64,000 nucleotides of DNA. Origin: Neonectria sp. B-13 (lineage: Eukaryota > Ascomycota > Sordariomycetes > Hypocreales > Nectriaceae). Shown in pieces: positions 45,802 to 57,130 of the stretch. The stretch lies in assembly GCA_002682825.1 (NCBI GenBank), contig NOKP01000014.1:1-64000 (forward strand). The letters run 5' to 3'. The first letter of the stretch is position 1. Each line of letters begins with the position of its first letter. The notes beneath the pieces were generated by a model that did no database searches, had not been told where the DNA came from, and was given only the letters and a program-made list of their open reading frames with translations. Position numbers and translations under genes: made by a program.

Positions 45802-48332
45802 TCACTGCGCAGCCGGGCTATAGAACTGCTGGATCGCGGTCTCGTAGTCATATTCCTCCAGGGCTGCGAGTCTTGTTCCGCGATCGTACTGGGAGCGCCT
45901 GCGGCGCTGCTCGTCTCGGAAGTGCTGGCCCGCGTTGGGTGTAAAGAGGCCTAGTAGTTGGTAAGTCAAAGGTGGCCGGATGGTCCTAGACTCGAGTGAT
46001 GCTTACCAACATGCTCTGCATTCTCGCAACTTCTCTTCATCTTGGACTGGTTGTCGGGTTCCGGGAACGACTCTTCTTGACCGGCAAGCTCCGGCATGGG
46101 TCCGTTCGATGTGAAGAACAACTACTAATATTAGCGTGAGCTACCTCAGAAGGATGTTCTCTGTTTATCGGTACCTTTGGACGGTAATGGGGAGCCTCTA
46201 ACATGACGGAGCTGTTCCGAAACTTCTGGACTAAGCAGTCCTTCCCCTGGATGGCTGTGTATAGTTGTCAGCATGAGCAAAGTAGCCACTTAGGGGATAC
46301 TCACTAGCGTAGGATATTTCGGCAACCTTGTCACTCTTGAAGCAGTTCCTGGACACCATATTAGTACCATCTTAATTATTCCCTGTTAATACACACCATC
46401 TTTGGTTTCCTCGAGCGTTGACAAACTGAGGATTTAGTCAGCCACACTCCCCGAACATCGCACCTAGGACCACATCTCTACTGACATCGATAATGTCGAG
46501 GGGCTTTGCTTCTTGTTAGTGAAGAAGACAAGAGTATCAAGGGGATTGACGAAGTCTTACATCGACGAAGTTAATGAAGGCGTACCCAACACTTTGCGAG
46601 GGAATCATTAGAAGCGCTTGATAATTTAGAGTAAATAGATCACTTACTTGCAGTCGTTTGCGAAATCAATGCGCAAGTACATGAAATCGTATTTGCCCCA
46701 GCTTGACTCATCAATGATACGCTTGAGCATTGCTTGATCGACTTTGTTGGGGATATTGCGAAGCATAATCTGATCGAGTTAGTACATTGCTAGGGGCTGA
46801 CGGAAGAGATGTACCGTAGTTCGAACGTCAATCCCGTCTCGAATTCGGCCTATATCGACATGATTGTGGTGACTCGCTGCACTGTGATAAGGCGATCGTG
46901 TGATTCGAGTTGCATTCTGTCGGCGTGCATCAATTCTGGAGTAGCTTAACGTAGCTCTCGATGGGCTGAAGTCGTTGTGGACTGTGAGAGCTGGGGATGG
47001 GGGCGTCTGGTACATAGGGTTGATCATTGGATAGGAAGGGGTCATTGGGCCCATGCCACCCATCTGGCTGACTGGAGGGACACGTTCGAGAACGTAGGGC
47101 ATACCGGAAGCCAAGGGAGACTGAATCATGAAAGGGTAGATTGGGAACTGGGGCTGGGCGTTGATACCCGAGATGACTCGACCCCCTGTGTCCTGCTGTT
47201 GATGTTGGTCACCTGGAACTCTAGCCAGCGAGACATCCTGGAGAGCTGTGGTGATTTCACATGTGGACGGAGTCTTGGGGTTAGGTGGTGTTACTGTGAG
47301 ATGGACACCCTGTTGAGAGGTGTTAGTAGGCTGGCCACTGCATAGAGAAAAAGGAGACTCACCTCAGCTGTAAGTCCATTGCAGCTCTTGGTTGCCACAA
47401 CTGCATCCGAGGGTCTGCAGTATTGTGCGATTGCCCTGAAAGAACCGTCGGGATAGTTGACTTGTCTAACAAACGCAAAGAGTGGACCACAGGACTGGAG
47501 CACCTTCTGTACAATCTCCGTCAACTGGAAACTGTTGAGAGCAGAACCGGGAGGTAGAGTAGCCAAGACAAGAACCTGTCCAAGCTGTGCAATTCTCTCG
47601 TTCGAAGGTTCAGACCCATTCTGTTAAGAGATCAGTCAGTCCAGGCACGGTCTAGGAAGTTACAGAACTCACCTTGGAGGCATGGCCCCAATTGACGTAG
47701 ACAATGTTCCAGGCCTTCTTAGCCAAGCGAATGGCAGAGAAGGCCCAGCAGGCATCCCTGATGTCGGTAAAGTGAACATAGACATGTCCATCTGCATTCT
47801 CAAGGTCACGGCGATCGTGAACCTTTGCCCCCTTTTCAAGTAGTTCCTGAATCCGAGGTTAGATGATTCCTGGACAAATATGAAGGGCTCATACCTCGAG
47901 GCAGGTCTCGACCTCAGAGACAGACAGATGACCCGATGATGAGACTTCTAGGTGGTGAGAAACACCGAGCTCTGTGCTCAAGAGTGTTGCAATGGGCCGG
48001 TTGTTCTGGTGCAGAGAGAAGCTCACGGCCTCGCCATCTGGACTGAAGGCGGAAGCAGTGGGAGACAATCTGGTATCATGAGCAGGACTAATAAAAGGAT
48101 CCTTGTCAAGGTGCGAGACGGATCCACGGTAGCTGTTGACCGGAAGCCTCACGGGAGGAGTTGCTGAGGTGGACCGTGAGAAGTCTTTGAGCAGCTTGGA
48201 AGACTTGGCTGAGCCATCATCCGGGGAGAAGGCCTTCAGGCGAGTATCCGGAGTACCCTTGAAAGAATCCGCTCTGCCACTTGAAGAACGTGGCGAGGAG
48301 GGGTTGTAGTGGTTGTCCCGAGGCTGTGCCAT
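45802..48332 (-). CDS. MEI2-like RNA-binding protein, 12 exons
   Basis: A spliced model of 650 residues. Exons (minus strand): 48332-47895, 47846-47673, 47620-47363, 47309-46815, 46769-46648, 46591-46561, 46503-46486, 46425-46397, 46348-46305, 46254-46175, 46121-46007, 45950-45802; all introns are GT-AG and phases close. Residues 456-563 are the diagnostic Mei2-type C-terminal RRM: IMLRNIPNKVDQ, YDFMYLRIDFANDC, VGYAFINFVD, RWNCFKSDKVAEISYA, QGKDCLVQKFRNSSVM. Two weaker RRM-like regions lie at about 120-204 and 215-300, with a Pro/Met-rich linker between. In fission yeast Mei2 binds RNA to drive meiosis; the role of filamentous-fungal homologues is less certain. An in-frame upstream ATG at 48476 would add 48 residues, but those look like leader sequence. 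The Mei2 RRM is split over six tiny exons, one of only 18 nt. Confidence 0.88.
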
Positions 48333-49829
48333 TGTGGAGTGGTGAGAATGGGCAACTGCTAGGCTCAGTGACAAGGTGAAGGGCGGGATACAGACTGCAG
48401 AGAAGAACAAAGACGAAGGAGGGGATGGTTGGAGGAAGGGACAAGCGTCTATCAGCCGAAACCTGATAGAGGCCAAGGTGGATGATTGAAGACTGGAGGA
48501 TGGGAGGATGGAGGATGTTGAACGAGAACTAGAGAGTGGGCTTGGGCAAAAAGGAGAAGGGCCGAGGGGGTTGTGCCCTGGTCAAATCGTGGGCAGGAGG
48601 AGAAAGGGTTGGTTCATCCACTTGCCTCAGGCTGGCAACGGCTGGTCACCGGTCTGAAATGGCAGGAGCAGGCCAAGGAAGCAACCACAGTGAAATGCAG
48701 ATGCTCTTTTCAGGCAGCTGTGAAGGCAATAGCCACGAGAGCTGTCATTTGCAGGAGATTCTTTCCGGTCGGAGAAGTGTGAATCTTCTTTGTCGTCTTG
48801 GAATCCTACATCCACGTCACACGCGGGTGGAAATGATGCCACGAGGCAATGGCTGCTTCTGATACTTGCTTGGTAGCGGGGGATGACATGCGAAAAAGGA
48901 CTCCAGTAATGGCCAGAGACAACTAGACTCTCTACTCTGTCTTGGCCTGCTAAGGGAGGTTGTGACCTAAGGTAAGTTGAAGTGGATATTCAAGAAGCAG
49001 TGGATAGAGATTAAATAGTACTTCCAAGACGCAGAACGAGCTTGTCCTTCTGAATCTCAGACTCTCCTGCATTATGGTTGTATGAAAATGATTGATCATT
49101 GAACAACGGATGCTCAGACAGAGAATGGCTTGGACATTGGGGTAAATTTGACTTGTTCTCCCTGTGTTCTTCACAAACACTTACAGCCGTCATGTCTAGC
49201 CGGTCCAGTTTTACGGTTCCTTCCCGGACCCCTCCCCGGGCCCCTCCTCGGGCTCTTCCCAAAGTTCCCATATCCGAGGTGTAGGAACTTGTTTAGAATT
49301 CATAAGACGTCAACAATCAAACGAGCCATAGGGAGAGGGATGAGCAAGATTTACGACCATCAAGTTCGCAATTTCGCATCAACTTGATCAACTTCAAGTT
49401 AGATCGTTGAGTCTTACTCATGAACAAGCTGGGGTTAATGGTGTACCAAGGCAACTACTAGTAACCTCTGTGGCTTGTCCTAAAACATGCAGGAACGATG
49501 GTCATATACTAGTAAGTTAAGTTACTACGTAGTTAATGAGCAGGCACCTCTTTCCGTATTCGTAAACGGTACGCTAAGGTACCTCGCGGCTAGTGCACAG
49601 GGCAAGCATGCCTGCCTGTTAGATACGGGCTGTGCTACTAACTTGGTACGGTAGGCGCCCTGTGCTGTTGTGAGGACCGTGCACGCCAGGCGCCAGCGCG
49701 CTGTAAGGTAGCTCTGATCAGGGAGGCATGTTAGCAGGAACTGGGCCGGCTCTGACGACACACGATCCATCGCGATCCATCCGCCTCAAGAGCTTCGCTA
49801 CTGCTATCAAGCGCCCTCAGGTATCCGAT
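48333..49829. promoter_or_regulatory. Divergent intergenic region MEI2-like / SEC15
   Basis: 1.5 kb between two divergent starts. Several short frames occur on both strands, but none has splice-consistent extension or recognisable motifs. A C/G-rich imperfect repeat (ccggacccctccccgggccc and neighbours, 49216-49262) is the only notable composition feature. It presumably contains both promoters and long 5' UTRs. Confidence 0.5.
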
Positions 49830-52735
49830 ATGCCGCGACGCCCACCAGCTGTGGATGACTACGCATCTGCGGTGCCTAACGTGAAGCTTGCCCTCCATTG
49901 TATATCGTCTTGCTCGTCTCTGGTAGCTGATCCTGTCGTGTCTAGGTCATCCTCGCATCCACCGACTCCGATTTCGTCGACCAGCTGATCCCAGTCCTGA
50001 AAGACGCTACCCACTCGAATCGAACACCCGTCTTGACCCAGTGTCTCAGTCGATACTATGAAGACCGCGAAGCAGACATCGAGCGCATTGGCCTTACTAA
50101 GCACGAGGAGTTCCTCGACTCCGTCAACCGTCTCCAGCACGTTCGCGAGGGCACCGTCACCCTGACTGCCGAGATCCTCAAACTCAATCAGTCCATCCAG
50201 TCCAGCACCGAGAAGCTGGCGGAGCAGAAGGGCGCTCTTGTTAATACCAAGGCCGTGCGCCAGAACATTGCCGACGCAACAAACGCCCTCAAGGACTCCC
50301 TCAAGATTCTCCATGCTGTCAACAACGCTCATGATCTGGTCCGCCGCAAGAAGTACTATCCGGCCCTGAAATCTCTCGAAGACCTCCAGAATGAATACCT
50401 CGTCCCAACAATCCAAAATCGCTATGCCACCCAGCACCGGCTGGCCGATGTCATCCAAAAATCTATCCCTGCGTCCCAAAAAGCCATATCCGAAGCTGCC
50501 ATGACGGACCTCAACACCTGGCTGTTTCGTATACGTGAAACTTCCCAATTTCTAGGCGAAGTGGCCTTCTATCATACTGAGCTCAGGAGGTCACGACAAC
50601 GGACGAGAGTGGAGGAGGACGCCTTCCTTGCCAACTTCAAACTGAACTCGGCCATCGAGCTTGTCAGCGATGAAAACGAGGAGTTCGACGTGCTTGACAA
50701 CGAGGAGCTCCAAGTCGACTTCTCGCCGCTATTCGAGGCACTCCACATACATGAGGCTCTTGGCCAGACGGAAAAGTTTCGCTCAGAGTATGCTGCCACC
50801 AGAAGACAGCAGAAGGATCTGCTTCTTCCTAGCTCCATTGACCTCTCGGCGGAGGACGAAGCGTCTCTTAGTAGTCTCTTGGAGGGCATAGCTGGATTCT
50901 CCATCATCGAAAAGGCGACTATGCGACGAGTGCCCCATTTGCGTTCTGCGGCCGATGTAAGGACACTTGTTCCCATCGTTATTTTGACATTTTGTTGCTG
51001 ACCTGACTCTTCACCTCCAGGTCGAGGAGCTTTGGGAGTCGATGTGCAGTGCTGCAATAAACTTGACTTCGAAGGCTCTAAATAGTGTGAACAACGCCGA
51101 GGTTCTGCTCAAGATCAAGGGTTTCATTGCCTTGTTCATCCAGACAATGGAGGTGAGTCTTGCCACTCTTGGATAGGTAGAGACGTGAACTCGACTTCCA
51201 TAATAGGTTTTGCGAGAGACAGAAATGGCTCACCACTTCTACAGGGCTGGGGCTACACAGTCTCAATGCTCGACAATTTCCTTCTTACTCTCTTCGACAA
51301 GTATGCCGAACTCCTGAAGCGACGATTCAGCGAGGACTTCCAAGAAGTATGTGCTTATGACCCGGATTCCATGAAGAACGCTGACATATTCATGTTACAT
51401 AGATTGTTTCGACTGATGACTACATGCCTATGGCCATCAACTCGCCAGAAGAGTACGAGAAGGTGGTAAACGTCAGCTGGTTCACCCAGGAGAAACCAGC
51501 CGAAGAACTTACGTACGTCGCATGGTACCATGAGAGAAAAGTTGTTTGACTGCAGTAGCACTAATGGATAAAGCAGCTTCCCCTGCGTTCTCCCATTTTC
51601 CCAGATGTACCCACTCTGCTGTATCGACATACGCAACTTTCTCAACCAATTTTACTTCTTCTCCGATGATCACTTTCAACACCCCAATGTCATCGACGAA
51701 ACCCTCAAGAAGGTAATTTTCATGTCAAATCATCGTGATCATGAACACTACTCACATATGGTCCAGTCTTTAGATGAGTTGCTCACCGAGAAGGTCTGCA
51801 AGTCCTTGGTCGAGCGCTTAAGCTCTCAGTACCTGGGGCAAATAGTGCAGATTCTCATCAACCTTGAACATTTCGAGATAGCCTGCCAAGAATTAGAGCA
51901 GCTGTTGATTCGCGCGCGGTCATCTACCTCGGCAGGCGGTCCTCTCAAATTGAGCGCAACCGAACACTTTAGGAATAACAAGAAAACCGCAGAGAAGCGA
52001 ATCTTCGAGTTGGTCAATTCGAAAATTGACGACCTTATTGATACGGCAGAATACGACTGGTAAGGTTTCAGCGCTGGCTTCTTCCCTGATGTGGCTGACA
52101 AAGACTGCCTAGGACGGCTCCCACGGTAACGAGTGAACCAAGCAACTATATGCAGACACTCACACGGTATCTGTCCAACATTATGGGGTCAACGCTACTG
52201 GGCTTACCACGAGAGATCAAGGAGCTGATCTACTTCGATGCCCTGAGCCATACTGCAAACAAGATTCTGGTGCGTATATTGCGGTCCATGCGGATATTGC
52301 CCAACCCCATGCGCTAAGTAGACCTACGTACTGATAAGATGCCAAGGCGTTACCCTTGTCACCCGAGGTAAAGCACATCAACCCCAACGGTGTTACAGCT
52401 CTGGCGCAAGATGTGCAGTACCTCACAGAGTTTGTCGACAGCCTTGAAAACGGCCAAATGCTGCGGGAGAACCTTGACGAGCTTCAACAAACTATAAACC
52501 TCCTGCAATCTGACAACCATGACGAGTTCTTTGACATTTCCTCACGCAACAAGAAATACGGACGAGTCGATGCCCTCAACGGCCCAACACTGCTAGAAAA
52601 GTATTGTGTAGTCGACGACCGATCTTGAAGTGCACCGTTACTGACGTCGTGTGTAGATTGACGCCTGTTACGCAGAGCCCCGCTAGGAGCGCACCGCTAG
52701 CTAACTTCTCCTCACGATTTGGTATGATGAAATGA
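49830..52735 (+). CDS. SEC15: Exocyst complex subunit SEC15
   Basis: Ten exons give 774 residues: 49830-49880, 49946-50956, 51021-51152, 51245-51346, 51403-51512, 51577-51712, 51767-52059, 52113-52269, 52347-52600, 52657-52735. The protein is full length for fungal Sec15. Recognisable segments are VILASTDSDFVDQLIPVLKD near the N-terminus, a helical region with LTAEILKLNQSIQSS, AVMTDLNTWLFRIRE-like sequence (here AAMTDLNTWLFRIRE), and in the C-terminal Sec15 domain MYPLCCIDIRNFLNQFYFF and LVERLSSQYLGQIVQILINL. Sec15 tethers secretory vesicles to the plasma membrane and links the exocyst to the Rab GTPase Sec4. The first intron (49881-49945) has a weak donor, GTGAAG; it is supported by the frame and by the conserved start of exon 2. 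An upstream ATG at 49728 is not needed. Confidence 0.93.
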
Positions 52736-52998
52736 AATGGAAACGAGAGAAAATCATTCAGGAGCTGCCTGTTCTAGGGCAGCAAATCCAACACCAGATT
52801 CGAAGGAATGTCGCAAGTATACTGTGCGATTGCATCAGGCAGAGCTGTACCTGGCAAGCTATGTTAAAAATAAGCATGAGTCCGTTGCGCCAAGCCCTTT
52901 CCACCATTCCTGCGTCACGTCGAGTGTCGCCCAATTTGTACACCCTGTAGATCCGACCTATGCCATGGGCAATCCAGCCAGTGGGTTGGTTGGCAAGA
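52736..52998. other. Convergent 3' region SEC15 / HAP5
   Basis: 263 bp between facing stop codons, holding the 3' ends of both transcripts. No gene seen. Confidence 0.55.
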
Positions 52999-54090
52999 CT
53001 ACTCAAACTCCTCGGAAGCCATTGGGGCCTGACCGTTTGGATTAGTGTTTGGTCTGGGTGAACGATGAAGGGTCATAGCCACTGCGTCAGTGAGTACATA
53101 CCTGCTGGGGCTGCATGGCCGAGTAAGGATACATGCCCTCCATCTCGCCGTACATGGACGGGGGAGGTTGTGTCTGCCCGTACGGAGCCGAGGGGCCGGG
53201 GGCAACCTGTCCTGGGTACATGTTGGGATTCTGGCGGTAGTCCTGGTCTGGAGCCAGAGCATGGCCACCCATGTAGTCGGCTGGCCCCATTGGGTGCGAC
53301 CCAGACTGAGCCATGTTGGCGTGGCCGGGCAGCTGTGTCTGGCCAGGGGCGGCGGGAACGGCCTGAGGGGCGGCGGCAGGCTGGGCTGTCGTTCGCTTTG
53401 CGTGTGACGAGGCCTCTTCACGGGGGACAATGTCGATGAGGAAGTCAAACATGTCAGACTTGGCTAGGGCAGAGGCAATGTCGGAGCGCTGCAGGGTTCG
53501 ACGCTTGTTCTCTTCGGCGTGGATCCAGGCGCGCATGGTCAGCTCAGTGATGAAGATGTCGCAGCCCTTGGCGAAAAGGATGGGCGCCTCAGCGGAGATC
53601 ATCTTGACTTCGGGATCGGCCTTCATGACCTTCTTGATGCGCGCAAGGGGAAGCTGGTGAATCTTGTAGTCATGAGTGTCATTTTCAAGGTGGTTGATGG
53701 TGTGCTGCCAGTAGGTGGTCAATATGTCCTTGTACTGGCCGGTAAGGCCTTGATGAGCCTACATTATGAGGTTAGTGTCTGGCGCGTATTCTGGCTGGAC
53801 TGGACCTGCAACATACATTGGCCCAAGGGCCGGTGTACAGTTCGGAGGGCGCAAATCCTTGCGAGGCCAACTAGAACACAAGCGTTAGAGCATCGTACGC
53901 AATCGCGACAATGTGAGGGCGACCTACAGCGGCACAGGCGCCTGCGCGTCTGAGAGTCAGCGATACACATCGGGCAGGGAAGAGATTGGGCGTGCAACTT
54001 ACCATAATGGCCGCCTTGGCTTGAATCATAGACCGGCCTCTGCCGGTTTTGCTGAGGGTGCGACGAAGCTGAGGGGTTCTGCGGGTCCAT
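52999..54090 (-). CDS. HAP5: CCAAT-binding factor subunit HAP5/HapE (NF-YC)
   Basis: A model of 280 residues with exons 54090-54003, 53941-53928, 53870-53817, 53758-53102 and 53028-52999. Residues about 83-170 are the NF-YC histone fold: [59 protein letters not shown] Pro/Gln/Gly-rich tail follows, probably an activation or flexible region. With Hap2/HapB and Hap3/HapC it forms the heterotrimer that binds CCAAT boxes; in fungi it also works with HapX in iron control. The 14-nt second exon is the least certain part: an alternative acceptor at 53954-53953 with donor GTGCCG also keeps frame. The last 30-nt exon rests on a good branch site (cactaatc) and an open frame to TAG. Confidence 0.9.
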
Positions 54091-54476
54091 GGTTGCTGAT
54101 GGAGATTTGGGAACGAGTAAACAATGAGAGGTTGACAGGAAGGCGATGACGATTGGGCATCTGGGCTGCTCGAGCCTCAAGCTTGTGTGGAGGGCGGGGC
54201 CACACCGCCACAAGTCGCGGGTTCTCCAGGTACCTTAGGTGGCTGGGTGGCTGGTAGGTACTAAGTACTAGTACTAAGGTTGGCGACCCGGCTTCAAGAT
54301 GAGCAAGTGGGTCTTTACTAGTAGCCGTAGTGGCTGAACAAGCCTGGCATGTGGCTAAATTTTTGAAGCCTTGCGGCCTTGGGGAGCGAGCCCCACCCGC
54401 CCTTTTTTTTTTCTTACCTTTTCTTCGGTGCACCGGCGATGAACCATTGGATTTTTTCCTCCGTCTACAGCAGACC
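54091..54476. promoter_or_regulatory. Shared divergent promoter HAP5 / FCF2
   Basis: 386 bp between two divergent starts. CCAAT boxes (as ATTGG on the plus strand) are at 54152-54156 and 54446-54450, of interest because HAP5 encodes a CCAAT-binding subunit. A run of 11 T occurs just before the FCF2 start region. Confidence 0.55.
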
Positions 54477-55332
54477 ATGACAGCCATCTTGGATGATCAA
54501 GTCGATGAGCTGCTGCGCAAGGCGGAGCAGCGTCTGAGAAACGATGCTGTTTCCGCCGTCACTGTCCCGGTTGCCGCGGTCGCTGGGGTGAAGCTCGACG
54601 TTTCGACAGCCGTCCAGTCGCAGGCCTGCGGTAACAGCGCCAGCAGCACCGCCAGCAAGACGGACCTGTCTGTTAGAGCTCCCCCTCAACCACGAACGGG
54701 ACTTTCGACCCAAGCAAAGGTAAGAGTGCGATCGCCCTCTGCTTTTCCCTCTTTCACTAGCATCTTCCTCACATTTGCACCCCCCTTTTGCCGGCTGATG
54801 AGAACTGAGCCCTCGTGGCACCTTTGACATGGGACAAGCATCCGTTTTGGATCATAGGACCATGGCTTCATGATTTCTTTTATATCATAGTTACTCTGAC
54901 TTTCCGCTTTACAAACAAGACATTTGACCCCTCCATTTGGCTCGAGAGAACATCTGGCTAACAAGCCGACTCTAGGCCACGGCAGGATCCAAGTGGTTCG
55001 ACCTCCCAAAGACGGACCTCACGCCCCAGTTCAAGCGAGACTGGCAGCTCCTCCGTATGCGAGGCATTCTGGATCCCAAGCACCAGAAGAAGGCCCTCCG
55101 AGCGAGCGCGCCCGAGTATTCCCATGTTGGCGAGATCATCGCTGGCCCAACCGAGTTCTATAGCGCCCGGATGACTCGAAAGGAAAGGAAGGGTACTATA
55201 CTGGAGGAGGTGATGAGTTCGCACGACGGAACCAAGTTCTCGAGCAAGTACGCGGGCATCCAGAAGCAGAAGACCAGCGGGAAGAAGGGGTTCTATCAGA
55301 AGGTTGTGGCCCAGCGCCGCAAAAGACGTTGA
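54477..55332 (+). CDS. FCF2: rRNA processing factor FCF2
   Basis: Two exons (54477-54719, 54976-55332) give 199 residues. Exon 1 encodes an acidic/helical N-terminus (DDQVDELLRKAEQRL) and an Ala/Ser/Val-rich linker. Exon 2 encodes the Fcf2 domain: WFDLPKTDLTPQFKRDWQLL, MRGILDPKHQKK, EIIAGPTEFYSARMTRKER, and a very basic tail ending QRRKRR. Yeast Fcf2 is an essential nucleolar protein for early 35S pre-rRNA cleavages leading to 18S rRNA. The 256-nt intron is long for this region; its branch site is ctaac just before tctag. The frame stays open upstream to 54330, but the ATG at 54477 gives the normal family start. Confidence 0.9.
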
Positions 55333-55821
55333 TTACTACGAACCCATTACAATGTGCCTTGATACTCATCGAGTAATGATGTGAAGTGAACATGTGTGGT
55401 GACTTGCAGACAGGCCGGTAATGTAGCTGTAAATCTGAAGGTGATAAACTGGACGATCTTTCGGGATCACAGTGGATCGATGGGAGGTGACAATAGGCTT
55501 GCCGGATCAGTAGATGCATACTCGATCATCTTGGTCGAAAGAAACCCCCCTTCCACCCAAAAGACACCTCCCACGTTTTCTTCTACCAAGATAACCAGAA
55601 GTACTTGTCTTTACTAGAAGCATTCTTTTCCGCTTTCTCAGCCCGTTCAAATGCCTCTTAACTAGCAGTCGCAGGTTCAAAGTTGCATGTCGCGCAACAG
55701 GTGAGCTGCGGACCGGTCCAGTCTCGACTTGGTCCGTGCGTCTACTTTCACGTTTTCCGTACCTCGCAGACATGGGAGCAATTTTGAACCTCATCATCGT
55801 CAATGTAAAGGCATATGCAGG
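55333..55821. promoter_or_regulatory. Intergenic region FCF2 - RSM10
   Basis: 489 bp between two genes on the same strand, holding the FCF2 3' end and the RSM10 promoter. I checked the 'gcaggttcaaag' at about 55672 as a tRNA B box, but no tRNA can be folded around it. Confidence 0.5.
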
Positions 55822-56684
55822 ATGCTGCGCCCAACTTTCCGGTCCCTGATGCGCCTTCCGGTACGCCCCAAGGCTTTTGGTTTCCGATTGAACTCCCGTG
55901 CTGACCGCCAGTAGCAGGCCGAGGCACAATGGATTGCCCGCAGGGCTCAAACCACTCTGTACGTTTGCCCGACTATGTGCCAAACTGACCATCACCTGTC
56001 CCATTCCCTCGCCCACTTCTGCTCCGGCTGACAGGTTCCAGGGCATCACCCAACGATTTAGTCCCCAACAAACTTGAGGACGCCGACTCCAAGGCCGACG
56101 CCAAGCAGACACCCCGCTACCCGCGATCGATCGAGGCGCTGCATCTGAAGCCGCTGAAGCGAGAGGCTCAGTACGGCATCCCGTCGTGCGACCTCCAGCT
56201 TCGGTCCTACAGCATTCAGCCCCTCGAGTTCTTTTCCGACTTTGCCCTGCGAGCTGCCTACTATCTCGGTCTGCCCGCCTACGGCCCCGTCCCGTTGCCG
56301 CGAATCACGGAACGATGGACCGTCCCCAAGAGTCATTTCATCTTCAAGAAGGCACAGGAGAACTTTGAGCGAAAAACCCTGCGACGCCTCATCCAGATCC
56401 GCGACGGAGACCCAGAGACGGTGCAGCTATGGCTAGCGTATCTGCGCAAGCACCAGTACTACGGTGTGGGCATGAAGGCCAACATGTGGGAGTTCAGCGG
56501 ACTTGGCATTGGCAAGGAGATGGACACGCTTTCCGAGGAACAGCAGGGCCAAATTGACTCGAAGTGGGCGCACCTGGGCCAGACCAAGACGATTGGAACC
56601 GTTGAGAAGGTGGAGGAGCTGCTCAACACGCGACGATTTCGGGAGGCTGCTGGCCTGAGGGCGCCACCCACGACCAACGTGTAG
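55822..56684 (+). CDS. RSM10: Mitochondrial small-subunit ribosomal protein uS10m (RSM10)
   Basis: Three exons (55822-55860, 55918-55958, 56042-56684) give 240 residues. The first two small exons encode a mitochondrial targeting sequence (MLRPTFRSLMRLP, then an Arg-rich stretch WIARRAQTT), which supports both introns. About 72-170 is the S10 domain: LQLRSYSIQPLEFFSDFALR, YLGLPAYGPVPLP, ERWTVPKSHFIFKKAQENFE. It is followed by the C-terminal extension typical of fungal mitochondrial S10. uS10m is part of the head of the 37S mitoribosomal subunit. The second intron's acceptor is ttccag at 56036-56041; using the earlier acag would break the frame. Confidence 0.92.
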
Positions 56685-57130
56685 GAGCAGTATATGAGAA
56701 GGCCACATGGGAAAGCCATATCCTAAGAGGAGCGTCTCTCTCCCTGGAATGAAAGGACATGCCACCAGCGGGGGTGGTGGACATTGTATCTATCACTGCG
56801 TGTACAATAGGCTGTAGGAGAGAACTCGAGCTTTTGTAGAACCAACCTCGGAATAAACAAAAAGTACCCATGACAGGAGCGTCTGCTGCATACATGTGGT
56901 GACATGATGATCACAAGTAAAATAATGAACCCTGTTCCTCAAGGCCTGACGACACAAGACACCTCAGCTCAGGTGGTGTCAACTACCAAGGCAGTCTTGC
57001 CCATCCCCCGTTAGATGCATATGAGCTGAAGCCAACTTTTGTTGCTTGCAACGACTCATCAGCGGTTACAAGCTCAAACAGCTCTTAGCCCAGGAACAGT
57101 TCCCAATCGCACCTCAATTGACGGGCTACA
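56685..57130. promoter_or_regulatory. Intergenic region RSM10 - MSW1
   Basis: 446 bp with no supported gene. Holds the RSM10 3' UTR and the MSW1 promoter. An in-frame stop at 57119-57121 limits the MSW1 start unless an upstream exon exists. Confidence 0.5.

Noticed and set aside
48536..49770. Several open frames of 60-110 codons between the MEI2-like and SEC15 genes
   Set aside because: No recognisable motif, no consistent splice extension, frames on both strands overlap; more likely leader and promoter DNA.
55660..55710. tRNA B-box-like 'gcaggttcaaag' upstream of RSM10
   Set aside because: No A box at a suitable distance and no cloverleaf could be formed.
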